From assembly GCA_002366595.1 (NCBI GenBank), contig DFBK01000030.1, forward strand, positions 1 to 52,907: a stretch of DNA of 52,907 nucleotides, read 5' to 3'. The DNA is from Anaerolineales bacterium UBA3082. GTDB taxonomy: Bacteria; Chloroflexota; Anaerolineae; UBA7937. Below are positions 7,585 to 16,360 of the stretch, piece after piece (positions within the stretch are counted from its first letter, which is position 1; each line of letters opens with the position of its first letter). Below the pieces are notes generated by a model. The model did no database searches and was not told where the DNA came from. It saw only the letters and a program-made list of their open reading frames with translations. Position numbers and translations under genes: made by a program.

Positions 7585-8379
7585 ATGGGACAGTTAATAG
7601 AACTCATTACCGGCTTAGGCTCGCTCATTCTGGTCCTCATCGTGATGCTGGTGGCTATCCTGGGTTCAGCCGTCAAAATCGTCCAGGAGTACGAGCGAGG
7701 GGTGATCTTTCGCTTGGGCCGCCTCATAGGGGCCAAGGGGCCGGGGCTCTTTTTCATCATCCCCATGGTGGATCGGATGGTGAAGGTGGATCTACGGGTG
7801 GTAACCTTGGACATCCCCTCCCAGGAGGCGATCACCAGGGACAACGTTACGGTTAAGGTGGACGCGGTGGTCTTCTACCGGGTGATAGACCCCGAGAGTG
7901 CCATCGTCCAGGTGGAGGACTACCGCCGGGTTACTTGGCAGATCGCTCAGACCACCCTGAGGAGCGTCTTGGGCCAATCGGAACTGGACGAACTGTTGGC
8001 CCACCGCGACAAAATCAACCGCACCGTACAGCAGATCATCGACGAGGCGACCGAGACCTGGGGCATCAAGGCTTCCCAGGTGGAGGTGAAGGACGTGGAG
8101 TTGCCGCCTAGCATGCAGCGGGCCATGGCTCGCCAGGCGGAGGCGGAGCGGGAGAAGCGGGCCAAAATCATCCACGCCGAGGGGGAGTACTCGGCGGCCC
8201 AGCGGCTCTCCGACGCGGCCCATGTCCTCGCTGTGGAGCCAGCAGCCATGCAGTTGCGCTATCTTCAAACCCTGACGGAGATCGGGGTGGAGCAGAACTC
8301 CACCATCATCTTCCCGGTACCTATCAATCTCTTTGAAGGGCTCACGGGGCTGACAAAAGGCAAGAAAGCAGCCTCCTGA
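7585..8379 (+). CDS. Stomatin/slipin-type SPFH protein
   Basis: A 264-residue SPFH protein. One N-terminal membrane helix (about 7-30, LGSLILVLIVMLVAILG) is followed by the SPFH domain beginning VKIVQEYERGVIFRLGRLIGAKGPGL. Characteristic slipin stretches are DLRVVTLDIPSQEAITRDNV, VDAVVFYRV, TLRSVLGQSELDELLAHRDKIN and VEVKDVELPPSMQRAMARQAEAEREKRAKII, the last starting a coiled coil. Such proteins form large oligomers in membrane microdomains. AAGGAGG precedes the ATG. It directly follows nfeD, its expected protease partner, and a CDF transporter gene begins 4 bp after its stop, suggesting one operon. Confidence 0.92.
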   Translation: MGQLIELITGLGSLILVLIVMLVAILGSAVKIVQEYERGVIFRLGRLIGAKGPGLFFIIPMVDRMVKVDLRVVTLDIPSQEAITRDNVTVKVDAVVFYRVIDPESAIVQVEDYRRVTWQIAQTTLRSVLGQSELDELLAHRDKINRTVQQIIDEATETWGIKASQVEVKDVELPPSMQRAMARQAEAEREKRAKIIHAEGEYSAAQRLSDAAHVLAVEPAAMQLRYLQTLTEIGVEQNSTIIFPVPINLFEGLTGLTKGKKAAS

Positions 8380-8383
8380 ACTC

Positions 8384-9805
8384 ATGGTTAGAATCGGGGC
8401 CATTAGGCGGGTTCTCTGGATCACTTTGGGCCTCAACCTCTTGGCTACTCTGGCCAAGATAGTGGTGGGGTATCTCACTGGCTCTTTGAGTATCGTGGCC
8501 GATGGCTTCGATTCCCTCTTTGATTCTGCTTCTAACGTCATCGGCTTGGTGGGCATCTCTTTCGCTGCCCGCCCTCCAGATGAGGATCACCCCTACGGCC
8601 ATCGCAAGTTTGAGAGCCTGGCTGCCATCTCCATCTCGGTTTTGCTCTTCGTCACCTGTGTAGAGTTGGTGCGAAGCGGAATCGATAGGTTATCCTCCCC
8701 TGCCGTTCCCCAGATCAACTTTTGGAGTTTCGCGGCCCTTATCTTCAGCATCGGTGTGCACCTCTTCACTGTGGTCTACGAGCGTCGTCGGGGTCGGGAA
8801 TTGAAGAGTGAGTTCCTTCTGGCGGATGCGGGGCATACCGCGGCCGATATATACCTTTCCCTTTCCGTGATCGCTGGCTTGATCTTGGTGCGGTTGGGGT
8901 ACCCCATCGTAGATGCCCTCCTAGCCTTAGGTATAGCAGGGCTCATCGCCAAGATCGGGGTAGACATCATAAGGTCTTCCTCGCCCACATTGATGGATCA
9001 GGCTATGGTGAGCGAGAGGGAAATAGAGCGGTTGGTAATGGGGGTAGAAGGGGTAGAGAGTTGCCACCGCATCCGTAGCCGGGGACCGGAGGACGATATT
9101 CACATAGATCTCCATATCCATGTGGCCCCGGAGACCCCCGTGGACCGGGCTCACGCTATCGCTGACGAGGCCGAGAAAAAGGTGATGAGAGAAATGCCAG
9201 GGGTCCAAGATGTGGTGGTGCATGTAGAGCCCCGGTGGCCCAAGCCGGAGGAGCCTATCGGCGAGCGGATCAGGTCTTTAGCCCGGAGGATGGGTGCCAG
9301 CGTACATGAGATCAGGGTTCACCAGATAGGGGGATCCATCTTGGCGGACCTTCATCTGGAAGTGGATGAGACCTGGCGGCTCGAGGAGGCACACGATCTG
9401 GCCAGCAGGCTGGAGGGCCGGATGCGAGAGGAGATACCGGAGATCGCCGAGGTCTATGTACATATAGAGCCTATAGAGGCCTTGGAGGGGGGCGAGGTTT
9501 TGGGGGGTGAGGAACTGGTGGCTCGGGAGGTGGAGGAGGTGGTGAGGGAGATGGGGGATCTTAAAGAATGCCGAGAGGTCTCCATCAGACGGTCGGGAGA
9601 GAAACTCTTCATCTCCTTGAACTGCCTCTTATCTCAGAACCTCCCCATTGGTCAGGCCCACGAGGTATCGATGCGATTGGAGAGGCGACTGAAGGAACGT
9701 CTAGATAATGTGGACCAGGTGTTGATCCACCTGGAGCCGCCGCTGCCCATCCCCGCTACAGGCGAGGCGGGGAGGGGGAAAGGAGGTGAAGATGAGAGAC
9801 CCTAG
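8384..9805 (+). CDS. Cation diffusion facilitator with three C-terminal domains
   Basis: A 473-residue CDF-family exporter of divalent metals (Zn, Fe, Mn or Cd) driven by proton exchange. The membrane part (about 1-200, six helices) has the metal-site residues in SIVADGFDSLFDSASN (helix 2) and LLADAGHTAADIYLSL (helix 5), plus HPYGHRKFE on the cytoplasmic loop. Normal CDF proteins end with one ferredoxin-like domain of about 80 residues. Here three related copies follow: about 205-287 (ending VVVHVEPRW), 292-370 (ending VYVHIEPIE) and 380-455 (ending VLIHLEPPL), each with the alternation helix, strand, AHxxA-type helix, strand. The tripled tail is unusual in length. It overlaps the next gene by 14 nt. 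Metal preference cannot be read. Confidence 0.9.
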   Translation: MVRIGAIRRVLWITLGLNLLATLAKIVVGYLTGSLSIVADGFDSLFDSASNVIGLVGISFAARPPDEDHPYGHRKFESLAAISISVLLFVTCVELVRSGIDRLSSPAVPQINFWSFAALIFSIGVHLFTVVYERRRGRELKSEFLLADAGHTAADIYLSLSVIAGLILVRLGYPIVDALLALGIAGLIAKIGVDIIRSSSPTLMDQAMVSEREIERLVMGVEGVESCHRIRSRGPEDDIHIDLHIHVAPETPVDRAHAIADEAEKKVMREMPGVQDVVVHVEPRWPKPEEPIGERIRSLARRMGASVHEIRVHQIGGSILADLHLEVDETWRLEEAHDLASRLEGRMREEIPEIAEVYVHIEPIEALEGGEVLGGEELVAREVEEVVREMGDLKECREVSIRRSGEKLFISLNCLLSQNLPIGQAHEVSMRLERRLKERLDNVDQVLIHLEPPLPIPATGEAGRGKGGEDERP

Positions 9806-10880
9806 GATCGCCAAGGTGGCCGAGATCTTAGTCGGTTACTCCACGGAGGTGAAAGAAGATGAAGTAGTCGAGATCTACACTTTTGAAGGGGCGAAGCCTC
9901 TCTTCTTGGCTGTCTATCGGGAGGTAGTGAGGAGGAAGCCGAAGGAGATCATCTGTGATATCCGTTTCGAGGAGATGGATGAGATCTTCTTCCAGGAGGC
10001 CGATGAGAGCCAACTTTCTAAGTTCCCTTCCCTCAATATGTATCAGATAGAGCATACCGATGTCTGGATTGGTCTAAGGGCCTATAGCAATACCAGACGC
10101 CTCACTAGCGTTGACCCTCGAAAGGTGGGCCGGCGCTCCAAAGTGCTCAAGCCCATACAGAGGGAGAGGGTGAGAAACACCCGCTGGGTGGTCACGGTAT
10201 TCCCCACCGAGGCCGTGGCGCAAGAGGCGGATATGTCCCTCGCCGAGTTCGAGGATTTCTACTACCGGTCGGTGGATATCGATTGGAGGAAACTATCCCA
10301 ACAGCAAGAAGAGATAAAAGAACTCTTCCAGAAGGGGCGAGAGGTAACCATCAAGGCGGAGGACACCCATATCACCATGAGCATCGAGGGGAGAACGGTG
10401 GTAAGCGCCGATGGCAAAGCGAACATGCCCGATGGGGAGGTTTTTACCGCCCCTCTCGAGGATAGCGTCCAGGGCCACATTCAATACACCTATCCGGCGA
10501 TATATGCAGGTCAGTTTGGTAGCGGCCGAGAGGTGGATGGGGTAGAGTTGTGGTTCGAGGATGGGGAGGTGGTGAAGGCCAAAGCCACCAAGGGCGAAGA
10601 GTTCCTCCTGGAGATGTTAGCCACCGACGAGGGGGCCAAACGGCTCGGGGAACTAGGGATCGGCAATAACTTCGCCATCGACCGGTTCGTGAAGAATATC
10701 CTCTTCGATGAGAAGATAGGGGGCACCGTTCATTTGGCTCTGGGAGACTCGTATGAAGAGACCGGCGGGAAGAACGAATCGGCCATCCATTGGGATATGA
10801 TTAAGGACCTCCGATATGGAGGGGAGATCTATCTGGATGGGGAACTGATCCAGAAGGATGGGGTTTGGGTCTATAAATAA
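9792..10880 (+). CDS. M29-family aminopeptidase (thermophilic type)
   Basis: A 362-residue metallopeptidase. The ATG at 9792 is chosen because AGGAGG lies 7-12 nt upstream, inside the preceding gene; the frame overlaps that gene by 14 nt. Family marks are IAKVAEILVGYSTEVKEDEVV at the N-terminus, MYQIEHTDVWIGLRAYSNTR, WVVTVFPTEAVAQEADMSLAEFEDFYYRS, the Ser/Asp-rich GKANMPDGEVFTAPLEDSVQGH (the ANMPxGEVxTAPxE metal-site motif), and near the C-terminus AIDRFVKNILFDEKIGGTVHLALGDSYEE with further metal ligands, then SAIHWDMIKDLR. It would release N-terminal residues from peptides in the cytoplasm with two divalent metals. The length is slightly below the roughly 370-410 usual for M29. The metal-site motifs look complete. 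Confidence 0.9.
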   Translation: MRDPRIAKVAEILVGYSTEVKEDEVVEIYTFEGAKPLFLAVYREVVRRKPKEIICDIRFEEMDEIFFQEADESQLSKFPSLNMYQIEHTDVWIGLRAYSNTRRLTSVDPRKVGRRSKVLKPIQRERVRNTRWVVTVFPTEAVAQEADMSLAEFEDFYYRSVDIDWRKLSQQQEEIKELFQKGREVTIKAEDTHITMSIEGRTVVSADGKANMPDGEVFTAPLEDSVQGHIQYTYPAIYAGQFGSGREVDGVELWFEDGEVVKAKATKGEEFLLEMLATDEGAKRLGELGIGNNFAIDRFVKNILFDEKIGGTVHLALGDSYEETGGKNESAIHWDMIKDLRYGGEIYLDGELIQKDGVWVYK

Positions 10881-10901
10881 GAGCCTACCAGGGCGAGGGT
10901 G

Positions 10902-11510
10902 ATGACGGTGGCTGATACGGGCGAGGCCTCCAATTGGCTGGAGAGATATGGTAGTTATATCTCTTTGCTCTTGCTTGCTTCCATCATCATCGGTGGGGCT
11001 TTCTTCTATCTGCGCTGGCCCCGACCCACCCCCATCGAGATCGTCGAGCCCACCCCCACTCCTGCTTCTACCCCAGGAGAGATAGGGGTTTACATTGTAG
11101 GAGCGGTGCTGAGCCCTGGAGTCTACTTCCTACCCCAGGGAAGCCGGGTAGCCGAGGCCCTGGAGGCTGCCGGAGGGCCCACCGAGGAGGCGGACTTGGC
11201 GCGGGTCAACCTAGCCAAAAGGGTGTACGATGAGGAGCAGATATACGTCCCCCGACTGGGTGAGGAGAACCCTCCCCTGCCTCTCTCCGTCGGTTCTTCC
11301 GGGGGTCAAGCCAGAGGGAAGATCAATATCAACACCGCCACCGCCGCGGAACTGGAGACTCTCCCCGGCATCGGGCCGGTCTTGGGCCAGCGCATCATCG
11401 ATTACCGAGAGGCCAACGGCCCCTTTGCTGCTATCGAGGATATCAAGAGCGTCCGGGGCATCGGCGAGGTTACCTTCGAAGAGATAAGGGAGTCGATCTT
11501 CGTGCCTTGA
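10902..11510 (+). CDS. comEA: Competence protein ComEA (SLBB + helix-hairpin-helix)
   Basis: A 202-residue protein. The ATG at 10902 follows GGCGAGGG; a GTG three bases earlier is equally possible. One N-terminal membrane helix (about 20-37, ISLLLLASIIIGGAFFYL) is followed by a Pro/Thr-rich stalk. An SLBB domain (about 60-125, GVYIVGAVLSPGVYFLPQGSR) comes next, and the C-terminal double helix-hairpin-helix (about 140-200) reads KININTATAAELETLPGIGP and IEDIKSVRGIGEVTFEEI. ComEA is the membrane-anchored receptor that binds double-stranded DNA outside the cell and passes it to ComEC. The next gene, overlapping its stop, is comEC, which supports natural transformation or at least a retained uptake channel. 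Confidence 0.93.
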   Translation: MTVADTGEASNWLERYGSYISLLLLASIIIGGAFFYLRWPRPTPIEIVEPTPTPASTPGEIGVYIVGAVLSPGVYFLPQGSRVAEALEAAGGPTEEADLARVNLAKRVYDEEQIYVPRLGEENPPLPLSVGSSGGQARGKININTATAAELETLPGIGPVLGQRIIDYREANGPFAAIEDIKSVRGIGEVTFEEIRESIFVP

Positions 11511-13879
11511 GGGGGGTGCGGGTGACTCTTGTATATCTGGGTGGCGCATGGTTGGCGGGCATCTGGCTCGCCTCTTTTCTCTTTCCCCTCCGTTGGGCGC
11601 TAGGGGTGGGGTTCCTTCTCTCTCTGCTTTCCCTTCTCTTGGGGTGGCGGGAGGCTCGCCTCAGGCTGATCAACCTCTGCCTCCTCTTCCTCTTTCTTGG
11701 CGCTTTTCGCTACCTTGTAGCCCTTCCCCACTTCGACGAAACCACCCTGGCTTACTATAACGGCCATACCGTTACCTTGGAAGGGGTGGTGGTCGGGGAG
11801 CCGGATCTCCGTGACCGGTGGGTCAAACTCCGCTTGGCGGCGAGGCGGCTAAAGGTTGAGGGGCGGTGGCGTGAGGCCCAAGGTTTGGCTCTAGTCGACA
11901 CCCATCGCTATCCTGTCTATAGTTACGGCGACCTCTTGCAGATCGAAGGAGAGTTGGAGACACCTCCGGAGTTCGAGAGTTTCTCCTACAAGGATTACCT
12001 GGCTCGACAAGGCGTCTACACACTACTCCGCTATCCCCAGATAGAGCGCCTGGCTCAGGGCCAAGGCAACCGTTTCTATGCCGCTCTCTATCCTCTAAAG
12101 GATAGGGCCCAGGCCACTATCCGGGCTCTCTTGCCTGAGCCAGAGGCTTCTCTCCTTTCGGGTATCCTCTTGGGTCGGGACTCCGAGATCCCCAAAGACC
12201 TCTGGGATGCCTTCAACCGCACCCAGACGACGCATATCATCGTCATCTCCGGCTTCAACATCGCTATAGTAGCCGGGCTCCTCTCTCATCTAGGCCAGAG
12301 GATCCTGGGTCGAAACCGCTCCCTCTATTTCGCTCTCAGCGGCATTGTCCTTTACACCTTGTTTGTAGGAGCCGATCCCCCGGTGGTGCGGGCAGCCATC
12401 ATGGGAAGCCTCTATATCATAGCCATCCACCTGGGTCGCCAGGCCCACGCTCTCATCTCTCTGGTAGTTGCAGCCTTTCTCATGACCCTCCTTAACCCTT
12501 TCACCCTCTGGGGCCTGGGGTTTCAACTCTCTTTCGCTGCCACCCTGGGTTTGATCCTCTTTGTGCCCTCTTGGCAAGGGTGGCTGGTCTCTCATCTCGA
12601 CAGCCTATCATGGGGGCTTCTTTCCTCAGGGTTAAAAGTTTTGGGAGAGAGCATCATCGTCACCCTGGCGGCTCAGATCTGGGTCCTTCCTATTATCCTC
12701 CACAATTTTCGCCAGTTCTCCTTCGTTTCCCTCCTCTCCAACGCCCTCATTGTCCCTGCTCAGTCAGGGGTGATGATCCTGGGGGGAGTGGCTACCATCT
12801 TGGGGTTTATCGTTCTCCCCTTGGGCCAGGTTTTGGCTTGGGCGGCTTGGCTCTTTTTGAGGTGGACCGTTTTTGTGGTACAACTCACAGCCCAGTGGTC
12901 TTGGGCCGCCGTAGATATAGGAGGGTTCAGCCTCGGCTTGGCCGGGCTCTTTTATGGGGTACTTTTAGCCTTTTGGATGGTAAGGGGGAGTTCTTTTTCG
13001 GGACAGAGATCTGAGAAGCCGCCGGCTAAGCGGTTACCTATATTGGCAATCCTTGGCACCTTAACCGTTGTCGCCCTAGTCGTTTGGCTCGCTCTCTTCA
13101 CCCTTCCTGATGGGCGGCTGCATGTTTCTTTCCTGGATGTGGGGCAGGGCGATTCCATCCTCATAGAGAGCCCCAATGGTCACCAAATCCTGATAGATGG
13201 CGGTCCTGGCCCTGTGGCTGTCACCTTCGCCCTGGGGAAAGCCCTACCTTTCTGGGACCGCTCCCTGGACCTGGTACTCCTAACCCACCCCCAAGAGGAT
13301 CATCTGGTCGGCCTAATAGAGGTGCTGAAGCGGTACCAGGTAGGCCTGCTTCTCGATTCGGGAGAGGAGTGCGCTAGTGAAGCCTGTGGGCGCTTCTGGG
13401 AACTGGTCGAGGCGAAGGAGATACCCTACCGGAAAGCGGAGGCCGGGATGCAGGTGGAGTTAGGGGACGGGGTGCGGATGGAAGTCTTCCACCCGCCGCC
13501 GGAGTTGCTCCGGGGAACGGGATCCGATGTCAACAACAACTCGGTAGTCCTCAAGGTGACCAGGGGGCGAGCCTCTTTACTCTTAACCGGGGATATAGAG
13601 GAGGAGGGGGAGAGGGCCCTTCTGGCCTCTGGACAGCCCCTGAGGAGCCTGGTGCTCAAAGCGCCCCATCATGGGGCGGCAACCTCTTCGACCCCGCCTT
13701 TCTTGCGGGAGGTGAGCCCTCAACTGGTCATCATTTCCGTGGGCGAGAACAAGTTTGGTCATCCGGCCCCTGAGACCTTGGCTAAACTCTCTAGCCTTAC
13801 CACCTTGCGCACCGATGAGGAAGGCACCATCGAGGTGGTGACCGACGGGGAAAGGTATTGGGTGGTAACGGAGAGATGA
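11507..13879 (+). CDS. comEC: DNA uptake channel ComEC/Rec2
   Basis: The longest frame starts at a TTG overlapping the comEA stop (790 residues); GTG codons at 11516 or 11522 after GAGGGGG are likely true starts. The protein has N-terminal membrane helices, an OB-fold region (about 75-165), the Competence membrane domain (about 205-490, with SGILLGRDSEIP and TTHIIVISGFNIAIVAGLL) and a C-terminal metallo-beta-lactamase-like domain (about 535-785): FLDVGQGDSILIESPNG, ILIDGGPGP, LLTHPQEDHLVGL, LLLTGDIEEEGE and LKAPHHGAATSS. It transports single-stranded DNA across the inner membrane, and the lactamase domain is thought to degrade the second strand. THPQEDH is a small variation on the usual SHPDxDH metal motif. 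Otherwise it is complete. Confidence 0.93.
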   Translation: MRGVRVTLVYLGGAWLAGIWLASFLFPLRWALGVGFLLSLLSLLLGWREARLRLINLCLLFLFLGAFRYLVALPHFDETTLAYYNGHTVTLEGVVVGEPDLRDRWVKLRLAARRLKVEGRWREAQGLALVDTHRYPVYSYGDLLQIEGELETPPEFESFSYKDYLARQGVYTLLRYPQIERLAQGQGNRFYAALYPLKDRAQATIRALLPEPEASLLSGILLGRDSEIPKDLWDAFNRTQTTHIIVISGFNIAIVAGLLSHLGQRILGRNRSLYFALSGIVLYTLFVGADPPVVRAAIMGSLYIIAIHLGRQAHALISLVVAAFLMTLLNPFTLWGLGFQLSFAATLGLILFVPSWQGWLVSHLDSLSWGLLSSGLKVLGESIIVTLAAQIWVLPIILHNFRQFSFVSLLSNALIVPAQSGVMILGGVATILGFIVLPLGQVLAWAAWLFLRWTVFVVQLTAQWSWAAVDIGGFSLGLAGLFYGVLLAFWMVRGSSFSGQRSEKPPAKRLPILAILGTLTVVALVVWLALFTLPDGRLHVSFLDVGQGDSILIESPNGHQILIDGGPGPVAVTFALGKALPFWDRSLDLVLLTHPQEDHLVGLIEVLKRYQVGLLLDSGEECASEACGRFWELVEAKEIPYRKAEAGMQVELGDGVRMEVFHPPPELLRGTGSDVNNNSVVLKVTRGRASLLLTGDIEEEGERALLASGQPLRSLVLKAPHHGAATSSTPPFLREVSPQLVIISVGENKFGHPAPETLAKLSSLTTLRTDEEGTIEVVTDGERYWVVTER

Positions 13880-14685
13880 TGAAGATAGGACTTTCCGCTG
13901 CCTCCCTATATCTTTACCCCTTGCGTTACACCTTTCGGCTAGCCAAAGAGTTGGGCTTCTCCGGCCTGGAGTTGGCTATGGGTCCGGAGGTGAGGTGGCG
14001 GGGCGGTTGTTATGTACGAGAGTTGTCGCAAGAGTATGACCTCCCCGTCTATGGCTTGCATCCCCCCATGTTCTCGGGCCCCCAAGGTTTGAACCTAAAA
14101 GAACTATTGCCCCGGATGGTTCATCTAGGGAAGGAGATGGGCTGCCGCATATTGGTCATCCATGCTCCCAAGGTTACGAGTCTAGAAGGCGGGGGTTCAC
14201 GAGATCTGGAAGCGATCTTAGAGGCTCGCCAGGAGGATCTACTCCTCAGCCTGGAGAACCTAGCCCTCTTCGGGGAGGAGGATAGGGGCTATCTCCTCGG
14301 TGACCTGCACGAGTTGAGGGATTTCGCCGAAAAGCATGATCTCCATCTGACCCTGGATACGGCTCACGCGGGCACATTTGGCTACGATCTGATCGAAGCC
14401 TATGAGATCCTTAGACCTCGCCTGGTGAACATCCATCTCAGCGACCTACGCCACAAGAAGCCGATGGGGGGCTGGTCTTATCTTCAGACCTTCTTCCAGC
14501 ACCACCAGATGCCGGGGGAGGGGTATCTGCCTTTGGCTGAACTGCTGCGCTGCTTGAAGCGGGACAGATACCGGGGCCCCATCACCATGGAGATAAGTCC
14601 CTTTGCCCTTCAGGCCTGGTGGCCAGGGAGAGTGAGGCGTAACCTGAAGCGCTCTTTGGCTTTCCTCAGGGAGGCCCTCTCCTGA
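13876..14685 (+). CDS. Xylose-isomerase-like TIM-barrel protein
   Basis: A 269-residue TIM barrel of the sugar isomerase / AP endonuclease 2 superfamily. The start ATG (13876) overlaps the comEC stop as ATGA. Strand-end motifs are KIGLSAASLYLYPLRYTFR, FSGLELAMG, VYGLHPPMFSG, ILVIHAPKV, LSLENLALFGEEDRG (Glu metal ligand), LHLTLDTAHAGTFG (Asp and His ligands), LVNIHLSDLRHKK (His-x-Ser-Asp) and ITMEISPFALQAWW (final Glu). The ligand set for a divalent metal seems present, so an isomerase, epimerase or endonuclease are all possible; the substrate is unknown. An incomplete second copy of its last 42 codons occurs at 15962-16090, downstream of the next gene. Confidence 0.8.
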   Translation: MMKIGLSAASLYLYPLRYTFRLAKELGFSGLELAMGPEVRWRGGCYVRELSQEYDLPVYGLHPPMFSGPQGLNLKELLPRMVHLGKEMGCRILVIHAPKVTSLEGGGSRDLEAILEARQEDLLLSLENLALFGEEDRGYLLGDLHELRDFAEKHDLHLTLDTAHAGTFGYDLIEAYEILRPRLVNIHLSDLRHKKPMGGWSYLQTFFQHHQMPGEGYLPLAELLRCLKRDRYRGPITMEISPFALQAWWPGRVRRNLKRSLAFLREALS

Positions 14686-14714
14686 AGGAGCCTGGTTGCA
14701 TTTCCCTGGCGGCG

Positions 14715-15941
14715 GTGATACTATTGGTAATAGACTCTGAAGCCAAGGGGGGTGCATTTCGTCTCTGGCCGGAGGAGGTTACTACGGATAAAGAGAAATT
14801 CACAAAACAGCCCGAGATCATCGCGGCCATCATCAGTGTCGTCGGCACCATCGTGGGCACCCTGCTGATCAGTGTCCTTTTGGGTTTCTTGGAGGGACGG
14901 GTTGGGCTGGGGCCGGTCGTTGGTGTCATCACCTTCCTTCTACTGCTATCCATCTGGGTGCTGCTGGTCTTCCGGTGGGGGCTGCGCTTGGCTGGTGCTG
15001 CTGCGGCGGCGATGGTGGTCGTTGGCTCCGTTATTTTCCTCCTCGCCGTCTTGGCCCAAGCGAATTTGGGCATTAGCCTTCCATCCGCAACCACCATAGC
15101 CGTTGTAACTATCACACCCACCCAGCCCGCCGGCGCGCTCCCCACGCGCATGCTCAGACCAACTCTTACACCAACTGTAACGCGCACGCCGGGCCCGCTG
15201 GAGCGGGGCGAGATACTGGGTTTTTGTGGAGATGACGTGTGCATTTACGGTTACGGGGGTGGTGTCACTCCAGTGGGTGCCGAAATGAGTGTCCAAGACG
15301 TTATCGGCTCGCCTAGCTGGTCGCCGGATGGGTTGCGCTTTGTCTTTAGCGCCTGCCACAAAGATGATGTTCGTGATCCTTCCGAGTGCCACCCCAATCT
15401 CTACATAGCAAACCGGGACGGCAGTAATGTCACGGCATTAGTGTACAATCCAATGAATCCCATAATATTTCCAGCGTGGTCGCCGGATGGAGAAAGGGTT
15501 GCGTATCATGATGGCGGTCTTCTGAAAATCGTTCGAGTTGATGGGACGGACGCAAGAACGCTCGTGCAATCGTCGGGTGAGGTTATGTGTCCCCAAGGTA
15601 TTGCGTGGTCGCCAGATAGTCAGCGTATCGCTTGGCTGGGAGGCAATTGCCGCTCTCAGATCAGTGATAGCCTCTGGGTCGTCAATCGTGATGGCAGTGA
15701 TGTGCACCTTGTCTTCCAGTCTAGCGATCCGTTGCTGGCAGGCGGACAAATTGCCTGGAGCCCCGATGGGAGTTCAGTGGCCATTATGCTCCAGAACCGC
15801 GCCGTGTACCTGATTGACGCCGACTGCAATAGCAAGCCAAGCGGCTGCGACGACTCTTCTCGAACCGTGCTGGATAAGTTCCCGGAGCACTGGAAGCACA
15901 GCTTCTACCCCCAGTGGGCCGGTGAGGAGGTGGCGCGATAG
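14715..15941 (+). CDS. Membrane-anchored TolB-like beta-propeller protein
   Basis: A frame of 408 codons from a GTG (14715); the true start may be further in. A short soluble N-terminus precedes three hydrophobic helices (about 34-58, 65-85 and 90-115, for instance VVGTIVGTLLISVLLGFL and VITFLLLLSIWVLLVFRW), then a Pro/Thr-rich stalk (about 130-160). The extracytoplasmic part (about 165-405) contains repeats ending in WSPDG or WSPDS (SPSWSPDGLRF, FPAWSPDGERVAY, GIAWSPDSQRIAW, QIAWSPDGSSVAI), the mark of PD40/TolB-type blades, with NRDGSNV turns between. About five blades are visible, fewer than a closed six- or seven-blade propeller. Binding partners are unknown. It lies between the TIM-barrel gene and a decayed copy of that gene's end, so it may be an insertion. 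Confidence 0.75.
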   Translation: MILLVIDSEAKGGAFRLWPEEVTTDKEKFTKQPEIIAAIISVVGTIVGTLLISVLLGFLEGRVGLGPVVGVITFLLLLSIWVLLVFRWGLRLAGAAAAAMVVVGSVIFLLAVLAQANLGISLPSATTIAVVTITPTQPAGALPTRMLRPTLTPTVTRTPGPLERGEILGFCGDDVCIYGYGGGVTPVGAEMSVQDVIGSPSWSPDGLRFVFSACHKDDVRDPSECHPNLYIANRDGSNVTALVYNPMNPIIFPAWSPDGERVAYHDGGLLKIVRVDGTDARTLVQSSGEVMCPQGIAWSPDSQRIAWLGGNCRSQISDSLWVVNRDGSDVHLVFQSSDPLLAGGQIAWSPDGSSVAIMLQNRAVYLIDADCNSKPSGCDDSSRTVLDKFPEHWKHSFYPQWAGEEVAR

Positions 15942-15961
15942 TCCTCGGCGGAGCCCACGCC

Positions 15962-16090
15962 TACTGGGGTCCCATCACCATGGAGATAAGTCCCTTTACC
16001 CTTGGAACCTGGTGGCTGGGGAAGACCAGGCGGAACCTTGAAAGATGTTTGGCCTTCGTGGAAGGGGCCTTGAAGCAGCCAACTTCTTAA
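15962..16090 (+). pseudogene. Remnant copy of the TIM-barrel gene C-terminus
   Basis: This stretch reads YWGPITMEISPFTLGTWW, then GKTRRNLERCLAFVEGAL, and ends KQPTS-stop. It matches the last part of the TIM-barrel protein at 14560-14685 (YRGPITMEISPFALQAWW...RRNLKRSLAFLREALS). DNA similarity is also clear (CCATCACCATGGAGATAAGT is identical in both). There is no start codon or upstream domain, so it is a gene fragment. It stands on the far side of the beta-propeller gene, as if the intact gene's end had been duplicated around an insertion. From 16091 to the promoter at 16324 I see no further feature. Confidence 0.85.
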
Positions 16091-16323
16091 GGAGTGTAGG
16101 AGGCAGGGGCTTCAGGCGATCGACTCCCAGTTCTTCCAGAAGAGAAAACGGGGTTTTACTTCTACTCTGTGATCCAGGCTCAGAAAGCCCACGTCCAGAT
16201 TCGTTGTCTCGACTAGCGGGCGTGGTGAGCCCCCAAGATTTCTGTGGCCTACGACTGGAAAGCGATCAAGGTGGGCAGGGAGATATTCGGGTTTAGGTGA
16301 AGCCAGTTGTTGCCTTGCAACTC

Positions 16324-16352
16324 TTGACACGAGACAGAGATGGTGGTAAGAT
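16324..16352 (+). promoter_or_regulatory. Promoter of module A
   Basis: TTGACA (16324-16329), 17-bp spacer, TAAGAT (16347-16352). The transcript would start at about 16359, directly at the beginning of the conserved leader. The -35 box is perfect and the -10 box has one mismatch. Confidence 0.75.
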
Positions 16353-16360
16353 AAGGATAC

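Noticed and set aside
7792..8556. 254-codon minus-strand frame over the stomatin gene
   Set aside because: Low-complexity shadow of the SPFH coding strand; the plus-strand motifs are decisive.
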